In this document: piece by piece, positions 8,523 through 16,867 of the stretch | Layout: the number at the start of each line of letters is the position of its first letter | Numbering within the stretch: position 1 is the stretch's first letter | DNA from: Acidobacteriaceae bacterium | Lineage (GTDB): Bacteria > Acidobacteriota > Terriglobia > Terriglobales > Acidobacteriaceae | Direction: 5' to 3' | Length of the DNA: 40,688 bases | NCBI GenBank assembly: GCA_021323655.1 | Contig: JAJPKO010000040.1 | Span: 1-40,688, forward strand | Made by a program: the position numbers and the translations under genes | Notes under the pieces: model-generated | Database searches by the model: none | What the model was told of the DNA's origin: nothing | The model's input: the letters and a program-made list of their open reading frames with translations, nothing else

Positions 8523-11500
8523 ATGTCCTATAAAAACTTTTTCTTCCTCCTATCGTTTCTCTTCGCAACCACACTTTTTGCCCATGCGAACGACATTTAT
8601 ATTGCGCAAAACGCTGCTGGCGGAAACTCCGGTGCCGGCTGCGGCAATGCACACTCCGTAGTATGGCTCAACAGCGGGTCCAATTGGGGCACCGGAGCAG
8701 CCCAGGTGGGCCCCGGAGACACCGTCCATCTCTGCGGCGTCATCAGCTCCCCGATAACCGTTCAGGCTTCCGGCACGAGCTCCGCTCCGATCACTATCTT
8801 CTTTGAGAGCGGCGCTTCCATGCAGAGCCCGGTCTGGAGCACCCCGGCCATCACCTTCAACGGTCAAAGCTGGATCATCGTGGATGGCGGCGCGAACGGC
8901 AGGATTTTTGATACCAACTCCGGCACAGGAAAGAATACGCAGGACAGCGTCTGTTTCCGTACCGATTCGAATGCCGCAAACGTCACCATCCAGAACATTG
9001 AGTGCGGTCCACTGTACGTCCGCACCAGCAGCGGAGACAGCAATCAGGTGGCCTCAGGCGTTTCTTCCGTGAGCGGCCCGAACCTCACGATACGGAATTC
9101 AAAGTTTCATGACGCCTACTACTGTATTGACACGGGCGGTCCAAACGCCAGCGGCCTGAACATCTACAATAACGATGTCTATAACTGCTCCACCGGCATC
9201 GTTCTTGGTGACGGCGGCAGCGGGACCACCATCAGCAATGCTCGCATTCATGGCAACCACATCCACGATGGTGCAAACTGGGACGGCTGCTGGAGCGGAT
9301 GCTCTGTCTGGAACCACAACGACGGCATCCACGTCTGGACCTCTTCCGGCGGCAAACAGAATGCCCCGCAGGTCTATGACAACACGATTGACGGAAGCTG
9401 GGGCGCGCATACCACCGCCTTCATCTTCATGGAGGCCGACCAGGGCCCAATGCCTTCGCCCATGGTCTACAACAATGTCCTGAACAACACAGGGCCGAAT
9501 TCTCCCACGAACGGGCTGGTCGAAATGAAGGAGAACATCACTTCCGGGCAGCTCTACAACAACACCTTCGATTGCGGCTCTGCGGGCTTCAACGCCATCC
9601 ACTGGGAGCTGGGCTCCGCCAGCAAGGCACTCAACAATGTCTTCCTGAATTGCGGCTCGGCCTTCGCCAACGATGACGGCTCAGGTTCAATGTCACATGA
9701 TTACACCGCCTACTGGAACACGCCGATAGGTTCCGATGCGCACATCGTCACCGCTAATCCGCTGCTCTCCGCCATCCTGGCTCCAATTCTCGGCTCCCCT
9801 CTGGCCACCGCTGGCGAGAACCTGACCTCCTACTTCTCCACCGACCTTACTGGAGCCACGCGTCCCGCATCCGGAAGCTGGACCCTCGGCGCATATCAGG
9901 CCACCGGAACGACGACCACCAGCTACACATTGAATGTCGGCACCAGCGGCTCCGGTTCGGGTACAGTCACAAGCTCGCCTAACGGAATCTCCTGCGGAAC
10001 AACATGCAGCACCACCTATGCTACGGGGACCAGCGTCACCCTCACCGCCACCGCAGGCAATAACTCCACCTTCGCCGGATGGAGCGGTTCCTGCTCGGGT
10101 ACAGGGAGATGCACCATTGATATGACCAGCAACGCTTCCGTATCGGCTACATTCAACCAGACGTCCAGCGGAGGCTCCGGCTCCGGCGGCTCCTCCGGTG
10201 GGGGCTCATCTTCTGGCGGCTCCTCCGGCAGTGGCTCCGGAAACAATCAGCCCGGATGGGTGCAAGGCAAACCCTGCGTCTCAAACTCGGCGAGTTCCGT
10301 TTCCTGCGCCTTTTCGAGTCCAGTCGCAGCGCACGACCTCATCGTAGTTGGCCTGTCATGGACCGGCAGCGGCGCCCCCACAGTTTCCGACTCGCTCCAC
10401 AGCACCTTTTCACAAGCAGTCAGCCGCAGATGGAACAACGGTGACGCCACTTCGAGCATTTTCTATGCGGTGGTTCCCGCGGCGGGATCTGACACTCTGA
10501 ACGTTTCCTTCGGCGGAACGGTCAGCTATCCCACCGTCTACATCCACGAGTACAAAGGCATCTCGCCCAACTCACCTCTGGATGGCGCGACCGGAAGCAC
10601 CGGCGTAGCCTCAGCCAGTCCGGTTTCCGGTAACACCAACGCCTCCAGCGCGGGTGAGCTGCTCTTTGCCTATGGAGACAGCGCCGACTACAACATGACG
10701 GCAGGCAGTGGATATGCCCCCCGTCTCACCAGTTCCCTCTCCGCCGCCTCGCAGGATGCAATCGCCTCGAGGAGCGGGACCTATGGCGCGACCTTCGGCC
10801 TCGGAGGAAACACCAGCTGGGTCGCACTGCTCGCCTCCTTCAAGCCGGCAACTACCAATCCAACCCTCACCGTCAACAAGGCCGGTTCCGGTAGCGGGAC
10901 CGTCACCAGCGTTCCCGCAGGCATCAGTTGCGGCAGCAAGTGCTCAGCTGTCTTTGCCTCAGGCACAAAGGTTGTGCTGACGGCAAACCCGGCCAGCGGT
11001 TCCACCTTCAGTGGATGGAGCGGCGCATGCAGCGGCACCAGCGCCTGCACCGTCACCTTGTCTTCTGCCGCTTCTGTCACGGCCACCTTCACGCCTGTAT
11101 CTTCCGCAAAGATCGCGTTTGTCCAGGCGCAGAGCTGCGTCGCCGGTTCGGGAAGCTCGCTCACCTGCACCTTCCCCGGCAATGTTGCTTCCGGCGACCT
11201 GCTGGTCATCGGCATGAGCTGGAGCGGCTCTTCTTCCGTCAGCATCAGTGATTCGCTTGGCGCAGGCTGGAAGCAGGCCGTCAGCAAGGTCTGGAACGGT
11301 TCGGCCTCTACTTCTCGCATCTACTATGCCGTGGCTCCAAAGGCGGGTGCGGACACCGTCAAGCTCACCTTCAATGGCACCGCGGATTATCCCATCCTCT
11401 ACATCCACGAATACCATGGAGAAAATACCTCCGCGCCGCTCGACGTTGTCAGCTCATCGGCTGGAAACAGTTCCGGCAGCTTCAACAGCGGTGCTGCCAA

Positions 11501-11714
11501 ACTGACGGCCCCGTATGATCTGGTCTTTGGCTATGCGGATGCGGCGGTCAACCAGGTAGGCGCTGGCTCCGGCTATCGCCAGCGGGGAAGCAGCGGCTTC
11601 TCGGCCATCTCTGAAGATGCTCTGGCCGCTTACGCTGTCAACACCTCGGCCACCTTCACTGATCCCGGCGTAGATTCCTGGGTCGCGCTGATGGCTGCCT
11701 TCAAAGCCAAATAA
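8523..11714 (+). CDS. Large secreted beta-helix protein with duplicated C-terminal repeat/beta-sandwich modules
   Basis: A protein of 1063 residues from the ATG at 8523, which starts a good signal peptide (SYKNFFFLLSFLFATTLFAHA); an ATG 33 bases upstream would spoil it. Residues about 25-460 look like a right-handed parallel beta-helix with many Asn-rich turns (IYNNDVYNC, IHGNHIHDG, VYNNVLNN), as in pectate-lyase-like folds. The rest is modular. A roughly 80-residue divergent InlB B-type repeat (residues about 467-545, GSGSGTVTSSPNGISCG... FAGWSGSCSG) is followed by a Gly/Ser linker and a roughly 200-residue domain (574-778). The same pair, without the long linker, repeats at about 779-1063. 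Paired cysteines in the repeats suggest disulphides. A role in adhesion or polysaccharide binding/cleavage is inference; no catalytic residues are assigned. Confidence 0.8.
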   Translation: MSYKNFFFLLSFLFATTLFAHANDIYIAQNAAGGNSGAGCGNAHSVVWLNSGSNWGTGAAQVGPGDTVHLCGVISSPITVQASGTSSAPITIFFESGASMQSPVWSTPAITFNGQSWIIVDGGANGRIFDTNSGTGKNTQDSVCFRTDSNAANVTIQNIECGPLYVRTSSGDSNQVASGVSSVSGPNLTIRNSKFHDAYYCIDTGGPNASGLNIYNNDVYNCSTGIVLGDGGSGTTISNARIHGNHIHDGANWDGCWSGCSVWNHNDGIHVWTSSGGKQNAPQVYDNTIDGSWGAHTTAFIFMEADQGPMPSPMVYNNVLNNTGPNSPTNGLVEMKENITSGQLYNNTFDCGSAGFNAIHWELGSASKALNNVFLNCGSAFANDDGSGSMSHDYTAYWNTPIGSDAHIVTANPLLSAILAPILGSPLATAGENLTSYFSTDLTGATRPASGSWTLGAYQATGTTTTSYTLNVGTSGSGSGTVTSSPNGISCGTTCSTTYATGTSVTLTATAGNNSTFAGWSGSCSGTGRCTIDMTSNASVSATFNQTSSGGSGSGGSSGGGSSSGGSSGSGSGNNQPGWVQGKPCVSNSASSVSCAFSSPVAAHDLIVVGLSWTGSGAPTVSDSLHSTFSQAVSRRWNNGDATSSIFYAVVPAAGSDTLNVSFGGTVSYPTVYIHEYKGISPNSPLDGATGSTGVASASPVSGNTNASSAGELLFAYGDSADYNMTAGSGYAPRLTSSLSAASQDAIASRSGTYGATFGLGGNTSWVALLASFKPATTNPTLTVNKAGSGSGTVTSVPAGISCGSKCSAVFASGTKVVLTANPASGSTFSGWSGACSGTSACTVTLSSAASVTATFTPVSSAKIAFVQAQSCVAGSGSSLTCTFPGNVASGDLLVIGMSWSGSSSVSISDSLGAGWKQAVSKVWNGSASTSRIYYAVAPKAGADTVKLTFNGTADYPILYIHEYHGENTSAPLDVVSSSAGNSSGSFNSGAAKLTAPYDLVFGYADAAVNQVGAGSGYRQRGSSGFSAISEDALAAYAVNTSATFTDPGVDSWVALMAAFKAK

Positions 11715-11723
11715 AAACTACTA

Positions 11724-11757
11724 CTGCGGCTTGCTCCCCCTGAAGAGCAAGCCGCAG
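11724..11757. terminator. Strong bidirectional intrinsic terminator hairpin
   Basis: A perfect 13-base-pair stem (CTGCGGCTTGCTC / GAGCAAGCCGCAG) with an eight-base loop lies between the stops of the convergent beta-helix protein gene and rsmI. On the minus strand it is followed by TAGTAGTTTTTATTT, a proper U-tract, so it should terminate rsmI transcripts. On the plus strand the T-run is poor. A second hairpin (GGGCCCC-TTT...AAAGGG-TCC, 11782-11803) sits directly after the rsmI stop. Confidence 0.75.
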
Positions 11758-11804
11758 CTTACTCTATCAATCAACAATTTGGGCCCCTTTGTGCAAAGGG
11801 TCCA

Positions 11805-12677
11805 TCAGCGCTTGCTTCGCTCTCTCAGGAGTTCCCGGTACACATCGCTCTTTGAAATCCCGCGTTCGCGGGCGATGCGTTTCAGCGCATCTTTCTCTTC
11901 CAGATTTTCCGCCTTCACCAAAGCGGAAAGGCGCTCGGAAAGACTGCCGGTTTGCGGGCCTTCGTTGAGCGAACGGGCTTCCACGAGCAGAGTGATCTCG
12001 CCGCGCACGCGCACGCGCTCTTGCAGGATGCGCTTTACTTCGGGCACATTCCCGCGCAGAAACTCTTCATGCATCTTGGTGAGTTCGCGGGCCACGACTA
12101 CGCGGCACTCAGTGCCCCACACAGCTTCGATATCGCTGAGCGTCTCGAGAATGCGGTGCGGCGCTTCATAAAAGATGAGCGTGGTCCCGGCTTCCACGGC
12201 TGCTGCCAGCCGCTCCAGCTCGGCGCGCCGGGCCCCGGATTTGGCAGGAGGAAATCCAGCGAAGAAGAACCGCTCCGTATTCAGTCCAGAGGCCACCAGG
12301 GCGCTTAACGCCGCATTCGCTCCGGGAATGGGATACACGGTAATGCCTTCGCGCAGGACTGCCGCGGCGAGGCGCATGCCCGGATCGGAAATTCCTGGCA
12401 TGCCCGCATCGGAAACCACGGCAATGCGAGCACCCTGCTTTAACGCACTCACCAACTCAGGAATGCGCTCGTGCTCATTGTGTTCATGACAACTGATAGT
12501 AGACGTGGTGATGCCAAAGTGGTTCAGCAGCTTCTGCGTCTGGCGCGTGTCTTCGCAGGCAATGCGGTCTGCAGAGCGCAGCACCCGCAGCGCGCGCAAG
12601 GTCATGTCTTCCAGGTTACCGATTGGCGTGCCCACAAGGTACAGCCCCGGGGCGAGCGGTGCATCTGCTTCAGCCAT
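11805..12677 (-). CDS. rsmI: 16S rRNA (cytidine1402-2'-O)-methyltransferase
   Basis: A protein of 290 residues from the ATG at 12677, matching the usual length; the open frame extends 23 codons upstream without conservation. RsmI methylates the 2'-hydroxyl of C1402 in the ribosomal decoding centre. The family signature is LYLVGTPIGNLEDMTLRAL near the N-terminus, followed by CEDTRQTQKLLNHFGI and the SAM-binding VSDAGMPGISDPGMRL. FYEAPHRILETL and a C-terminal region ending KSDVYRELL complete it. It is divergent from the YXWGXW lipoprotein gene across 111 bases and convergent with the beta-helix protein gene. In many genomes rsmI lies next to yraN or lpoA; neither is present here. Confidence 0.95.
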   Translation of the reverse strand: MAEADAPLAPGLYLVGTPIGNLEDMTLRALRVLRSADRIACEDTRQTQKLLNHFGITTSTISCHEHNEHERIPELVSALKQGARIAVVSDAGMPGISDPGMRLAAAVLREGITVYPIPGANAALSALVASGLNTERFFFAGFPPAKSGARRAELERLAAAVEAGTTLIFYEAPHRILETLSDIEAVWGTECRVVVARELTKMHEEFLRGNVPEVKRILQERVRVRGEITLLVEARSLNEGPQTGSLSERLSALVKAENLEEKDALKRIARERGISKSDVYRELLRERSKR

Positions 12678-12788
12678 AGTATGCTTACGCCTACGGTATA
12701 CGTCCGGGTCGCGTAGTGCAAAATCCTGCTCAGCATCCGGCACCACGACTTTTTATTCCAAAATGCATCTAAGCCTTCGGAGCAAGAC

Positions 12789-14519
12789 ATGGAACGTTTC
12801 GTCAGGTATTTTGCCGCATCGGCCCTGACCGCAAGCCTGGTTTTCGGCGCGGCCGGATGTCATAAACAAAGCGATGAGCAGGCCGCACAGAACCAAACTC
12901 AAGACCAGACCACTGATCCTGCCGCCGCGAACATGGCGCCTGTAGATGAAAACCAGCCGGACGCAACTCAGCCTGCGCAAACCAATGAGGCGGTTTCATC
13001 CGCTGCGCGCGTAAGAAGGAGCGCGCCCAGTTCACCGACTGCGCAGCCCTCCTACAGCACGAATACTGCGGACAATACAGCACCCCCACCGCCCGATGAG
13101 AGCACCGCTTCGTACCCGGACAACGGCATTTACTCTGACAACACGGTTCCCGTCGGCGACATTCCCGCAGATCAGAGCAGTTATTACGACGATTCGGTCT
13201 ACCAGCAGCCCGTCTATGCCACGCAGCCTCCGCCGGAGATCCCCGTCTATGTGCAGCCGCCCTGCCCCGGCCCCAATTACATCTGGACGCCCGGACACTG
13301 GGCCTGGTCGCCGATGGGCTACTACTGGGTGCCGGGAGCGTGGGTAATGGCGCCTTACACCGGCGCACTGTGGACGCCTGGCTTCTGGCTTTTCGTTTCC
13401 ATTGGGCATTTCTTCTGGCATCCCGGCTTCTGGGGCCCGCACATTGGCTACTACGGCGGCATCAACTACGGCAACGGCTACTTTGGGCACGGCTATGACG
13501 GCGGCTATTGGAACCGTGGAAACTTCTACTACAACCGCTCGGTGACCAATGTGAATACCACCGTCATCAAGAACGTGTATGTACATAATGTCACGATCAA
13601 CAATTACAACATCACTCGCGTGAGCTATCACGGCGGCCCGGGTGGCGTGCAGGCGCGTCCTCTCCCGGCAGAACTGGCAGCCATGCGTGAGCCCCACCTG
13701 CCTCCGCTGCGTGTGCAGACCCAGCACATCCAGCAGGCCGCGCAGAACCGCGCGCAGTTCTACAGCGTGAACCGGGGACGCCCACAGGTCGTGGCGGTAA
13801 ATCGTCCGCTGGCGACACCATTTCATGCTCCGGCAGCGCAGCCTCCAGTGCATGGTGTTGCCAATCCCGGATTGGCCGCGCGACAGCAGCAGAGAGTGAT
13901 TGCTACTCCGCAGTTCAATCGTGCCGAACAGCAGGGCCGCACAGAACAAATACACCGTTCTGAGAACTCACAGCCTGCACCGGTCAACCAGTTACATCCG
14001 CAGCAGCAGAACCGCGTCGTGGCTGCTCCGCAATATAATCGCGCCGAGCAGCATGCGGCTCAGCAGCAGATCCATCGGCATGAGACATCGCAGCCTGCTC
14101 CGTCAAGCCAAATGCATCCGCAGCCACAGCCGCAACAGAACAGGCCAAACCTGATCAGGCCGCAGGCGCGTCCTGAGACCCAGCCGAGAAACGGGCCTGC
14201 ACCGCAGACTCGTCCGCAGGAAAGACCCGCGCCGACGCAGCCGCACCCGCAGGAGACAAGACCAGCGCCAGCACCACAATCGAGACCGCAGCCTGAGTAT
14301 CATCCCGCGCCCGCTTCCCAGCCGCGTCAGGAAAGGCCTCGTCCACAACCACAGGCGCAACGCCAGGAATCGCCGCGGCCTCAAGCCCAGGCGCGTCCGG
14401 AAGCACCACGCCCACAGTCTCAGCAGCATCAGGAAGCACCACGCCCACAGCAGGAACATCCTCACGCTGAAATGCAACGGCCTTCCTCCCATGCTGAATC
14501 CGGCCATGGTAGAAGATAA
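12789..14519 (+). CDS. YXWGXW-repeat lipoprotein with long Pro/Gln-rich tail
   Basis: A 576-residue protein. The start at 12789 has a GGAG about seven bases upstream. The signal peptide ends in a lipobox (GAAGC, Cys24). A low-complexity acidic/Gln-rich linker leads to about four consecutive YXWGXW-type motifs (YIWTPGHWAW, YYWVPGAWVM, ALWTPGFWLF, FFWHPGFWGP), then a Gly/Tyr/Asn-rich segment and a VTNVNTTVIKNVYVHNVTI beta-rich stretch. From residue 366 two 39-residue tandem repeats (366-404 and 405-443, each with an NRAEQ core) precede a Pro/Gln/Arg/Glu tail running to the C-terminus. The function of the family is not established. It is probably anchored in the outer membrane and may span or contact peptidoglycan. 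No partner genes are adjacent. Confidence 0.8.
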   Translation: MERFVRYFAASALTASLVFGAAGCHKQSDEQAAQNQTQDQTTDPAAANMAPVDENQPDATQPAQTNEAVSSAARVRRSAPSSPTAQPSYSTNTADNTAPPPPDESTASYPDNGIYSDNTVPVGDIPADQSSYYDDSVYQQPVYATQPPPEIPVYVQPPCPGPNYIWTPGHWAWSPMGYYWVPGAWVMAPYTGALWTPGFWLFVSIGHFFWHPGFWGPHIGYYGGINYGNGYFGHGYDGGYWNRGNFYYNRSVTNVNTTVIKNVYVHNVTINNYNITRVSYHGGPGGVQARPLPAELAAMREPHLPPLRVQTQHIQQAAQNRAQFYSVNRGRPQVVAVNRPLATPFHAPAAQPPVHGVANPGLAARQQQRVIATPQFNRAEQQGRTEQIHRSENSQPAPVNQLHPQQQNRVVAAPQYNRAEQHAAQQQIHRHETSQPAPSSQMHPQPQPQQNRPNLIRPQARPETQPRNGPAPQTRPQERPAPTQPHPQETRPAPAPQSRPQPEYHPAPASQPRQERPRPQPQAQRQESPRPQAQARPEAPRPQSQQHQEAPRPQQEHPHAEMQRPSSHAESGHGRR

Positions 14520-14532
14520 ACCGAGCAGGAGG

Positions 14533-14556
14533 AACGCCCGCGTTAAAAGGCGTTTT
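14533..14556 (+). terminator. Probable intrinsic terminator after the YXWGXW lipoprotein
   Basis: AACGCC (14533-14538) pairs with GGCGTT (14549-14554) across a ten-base loop, followed by two more T residues. It sits 14 bases after the stop codon. The stem is short and the T-run brief, so efficiency is uncertain. Confidence 0.45.
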
Positions 14557-14818
14557 ACGGGATGCCAGGAGTCTTCATTCTTTTGTGAAACAAAGGGGTG
14601 AGGACTCCAAAACCCGCATCTGTCAGCTTGAAGCTTGAATAATTATTAAAGTAAAAATAGCAGGAAATCCGCATCCGGCTTAGGACCGGCTACTCCTCCC
14701 TTAATGCCGATCCATGTCGGCCACTCGCAGCCACCAACGCTATGGTAGCCAGCGCGAAAAGAGTATATGAGCTTGAAGCGCGCACACCTGTAGATTGTCA
14801 ATAGGGAAGAAAACACAA
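14557..14818. other. Non-coding stretch with a cluster of short hairpins
   Basis: No gene is seen between the YXWGXW lipoprotein and the glycine-zipper gene. The stretch holds GGAGTC...GACTCC (about 14568-14613), CCGG/CCGG (14675-14689), GCCGA/TCGGC (14706-14721) and GCTA/TAGC (14739-14749), spaced closely enough to form a small structured RNA. The similarity to any known RNA family is not evident. Confidence 0.35.
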
Positions 14819-14845
14819 AGCGCATACCTGAAACAGGTATGCGCT
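14819..14845 (-). terminator. Intrinsic terminator of the glycine-zipper protein gene
   Basis: A perfect 12-base-pair stem (AGCGCATACCTG / CAGGTATGCGCT) with an AAA loop, located about 30 bases past the stop of the minus-strand gene. On that strand it is followed by TTGTGTTTTCTTC, a serviceable U-rich tract. Confidence 0.75.
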
Positions 14846-14876
14846 GAATGGCCATAAACGGCCGTTTAGTTGATTT

Positions 14877-15437
14877 TTACTGCACGGTGAAGGTGAGGGC
14901 GGTTTCAGCGGTAATTTTTGCTTCTCTCTTTCCGGTTGCTGCTGCGCCCGCGGTCCCGGCGCCTGCTCCGGCAAGAGCGCCGATGGCAGCGCCTTTGCCA
15001 CCTCCGACGAGTCCTCCGATCAGCGCACCAGCAGCAGTTCCGCCGCCAATTTTAGTCACGTTGCTTTTGGTATGACCCTCGCCATCCCGCGTCAAAGTGT
15101 CTGTAGTGACGGGAATGCCATTTACTGATGTCACCTGAAGGGTCAGGATCCCCGGACTTTTCAATCTGCCTGAGGACTTGGCTTCAATCACAGTTCCGCT
15201 TACGCTCGATCCTGCGGGAGCGACGGTCTTGCCGCCAGAGCGGACGGCATTTACCAGTGTGCCGTTCCATGTCTGGCCGGGTTGTGCGGTGGCTGAAGTC
15301 AGTTCCGTGGTGGTGCGGACGGTGAGTCTTGTTCCTGTGGGGATTTTTCCGGAATCCTGTGCCTGCGCCAGCGCGGCGAGTCCGGTAATGGCAACTATTG
15401 CAGCGGCGCGTGTAAGAATGTGTCTGAAGCGATGCAT
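14877..15437 (-). CDS. Exported glycine-zipper protein of unknown function
   Basis: A 186-residue protein. An N-terminal signal peptide (AAAIVAITGLAALAQA) is followed by a beta-rich domain with the pattern KIPTGTRLTVRTTTELTSATA and WNGTLVNAV...VAPAGSSVSGTV. This resembles the small SH3-like/'TolA-binding' envelope domains common in Acidobacteria, though I cannot name the family. The C-terminal third is a glycine zipper (GGGTAAGALIGGLVGGGKGAA and on to GAGAGTAGAA), which usually packs into membranes. It is probably an envelope protein. It is divergent from the DNA glycosylase gene with only 33 bases between starts, so the two promoters must overlap or lie inside coding sequence. Confidence 0.75.
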   Translation of the reverse strand: MHRFRHILTRAAAIVAITGLAALAQAQDSGKIPTGTRLTVRTTTELTSATAQPGQTWNGTLVNAVRSGGKTVAPAGSSVSGTVIEAKSSGRLKSPGILTLQVTSVNGIPVTTDTLTRDGEGHTKSNVTKIGGGTAAGALIGGLVGGGKGAAIGALAGAGAGTAGAAATGKREAKITAETALTFTVQ

Positions 15438-15470
15438 CTTCTATCTCCTGGGAACCCTTTGTAATCGGAT

Positions 15471-16088
15471 ATGCCTGCTCGAAATAAGGTTGTCTCTCCT
15501 GTGCCGCGCCGGTTCTACGAGCGCTCACCGGAAACTGTGGCGCGCCAGTTATTGGGAAAACTGATTGTACGTGATTACCAGGGCGAGTTGCTTTCCGGCC
15601 GGATTGTAGAGGTTGAGGCGTATTTTGGACTGGACGATCCAGCGGCGCACGCATTTGCAGGACGGACGGAGCGCAATGCGGTGCTGTTCGGGCCACCCGG
15701 CTTCGCGTACGTCTACTTTATCTATGGGATGTATTACTGTCTGAATGTCTCCTGCGAACCGGAAGGGGAGGCGGGATGCGTGCTGATTCGCGCGCTGGAA
15801 CCAGTAGCTGGACTGGAAACGATGGCGAAGCTGCGCAAGCTGCCTCCTCATGCCAAGCCGCAACTACTGACAGCCGGACCGGGACGACTGTGCCAGGCGC
15901 TTGCCATTACCCGCGCCGCGCACAATGGGCTGGATGTGACCTGTGCTGACTCTCTTCTGCGGATTGAAGATGACGGCCATAAACCGGAGCGGATTTCAGT
16001 GACACCGCGCATTGGCATTCGTCATGCGGCAGAACGGCCCGCGCGTTTTGTGATGGAAGGAAGCAAATTTCTTTCGCGATATTTGTGA
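15471..16088 (+). CDS. mpg: 3-methyladenine DNA glycosylase (AAG/MPG family)
   Basis: A 205-residue protein of normal length for bacterial Mpg. It excises alkylated and deaminated purines (3-methyladenine, hypoxanthine) in base-excision repair. The family motifs are clear: RFYERSPETVARQLLGKLIV, the catalytic IVEVEAYFG (the second Glu is the water-activating residue by homology), DPAAHAFAGRTERNAVLFGP, and AYVYFIYGMYYCLNV, which supplies the intercalating Tyr region. GPGRLCQALAIT and TPRIGI lie near the C-terminus. The cytochrome gene follows after 78 bases. Regulation by an adaptive response cannot be judged from this sequence. Confidence 0.95.
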   Translation: MPARNKVVSPVPRRFYERSPETVARQLLGKLIVRDYQGELLSGRIVEVEAYFGLDDPAAHAFAGRTERNAVLFGPPGFAYVYFIYGMYYCLNVSCEPEGEAGCVLIRALEPVAGLETMAKLRKLPPHAKPQLLTAGPGRLCQALAITRAAHNGLDVTCADSLLRIEDDGHKPERISVTPRIGIRHAAERPARFVMEGSKFLSRYL

Positions 16089-16166
16089 ACTTTTTGAATG
16101 CCTGCTCGTATACTTGGCAGCAGTTCTGATGTCCCCGAAATGTTGCATGCGTTGGAATGGAGACCA

Positions 16167-16634
16167 ATGAAGCCCCTTGTTCTTATGATTACAGCAGGAT
16201 TGTTTGCCGGCAGTCTTCCCGTGGTGGCCCAGAGCGGGCCTCAGCAGCAGGCACACCCGCCGATGCAACTACCCAAGCCTACTAACCTGCAGGTACTTCC
16301 GAAGAACATTCCGCCAGCGGAGCTGATGAAGGTGATGCATGGCTATTCACAGGCACTGGGGGTCCATTGCGATTTCTGTCACGAAGTGAACGAAAAGACG
16401 CACCATGCCAATTTTGCTTCCGACGCAAAGCCGGACAAAGCCATTGCCCGCACGATGATCGCCATGACCCGGACGATCAATGAAAAATATATGTCTACGA
16501 TCAAGGACCCGGATGCTACCCCGGAGATGAAGACGGTGACCTGCGGGACCTGCCATCGTGGCAATACGATGCCAGAGCCATTCAAGCCCAAACCAAAGAC
16601 GCATCCTCAGGGCACTCCACCGCAGAAGCCGTAG
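16167..16634 (+). CDS. Exported diheme cytochrome c, reaction-centre cytochrome c subunit-like
   Basis: A protein of 155 residues from the ATG at 16167, preceded by ATGGAGA and starting a signal peptide (LVLMITAGLFAGSLPVVAQ). It has two heme-attachment sites: CDFCH at residues 68-72 and CGTCH at residues 126-130. The segment NLQVLPKNIPPAELMKVMHG and the region between the hemes (FASDAKPDKAIARTMIAMT) match small acidobacterial proteins assigned to the photosynthetic reaction-centre cytochrome c family. These occur in non-phototrophs, so a role in periplasmic electron transfer rather than photosynthesis is likely. Axial ligands are not all identifiable, though Met residues in the MKVMH and MIAM stretches are candidates. 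There is no neighbouring respiratory gene. Confidence 0.85.
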   Translation: MKPLVLMITAGLFAGSLPVVAQSGPQQQAHPPMQLPKPTNLQVLPKNIPPAELMKVMHGYSQALGVHCDFCHEVNEKTHHANFASDAKPDKAIARTMIAMTRTINEKYMSTIKDPDATPEMKTVTCGTCHRGNTMPEPFKPKPKTHPQGTPPQKP

Positions 16635-16867
16635 CCTGGGGCGGTCCTTTCGCTGAGAAGGAGAGATTTTAAAAATCTTGCCTGCCTACATTCCGTATAC
16701 CCTAGCGGGATATGATATTAATAGAGAGCGAGTGCGTTCAATCCCATCTCGCAAGTACCCGATTTGATATGAGGATTGCGCTGTAATCTGAGCGCAACAT
16801 TGTGCCCTAAAGATAAGACAAGCCAGTCTCGCTGCACGCCATTGCATTTCTGGACCATGGAGGCCCT
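16635..16867. promoter_or_regulatory. Leader region of the porin gene with a 7-bp hairpin
   Basis: A 233-base intergenic stretch. AGATTTT-A-AAAATCT near 16670 could be a terminator-like hairpin for the cytochrome gene. TTGCGCT (16776-16782) and AGCGCAA (16791-16797) form a perfect seven-base inverted repeat with an eight-base spacer about 70 bases before the porin start, suggesting an operator or leader hairpin. GCGAG/CTCGC arms lie just upstream. No clean promoter boxes were found. Confidence 0.35.
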
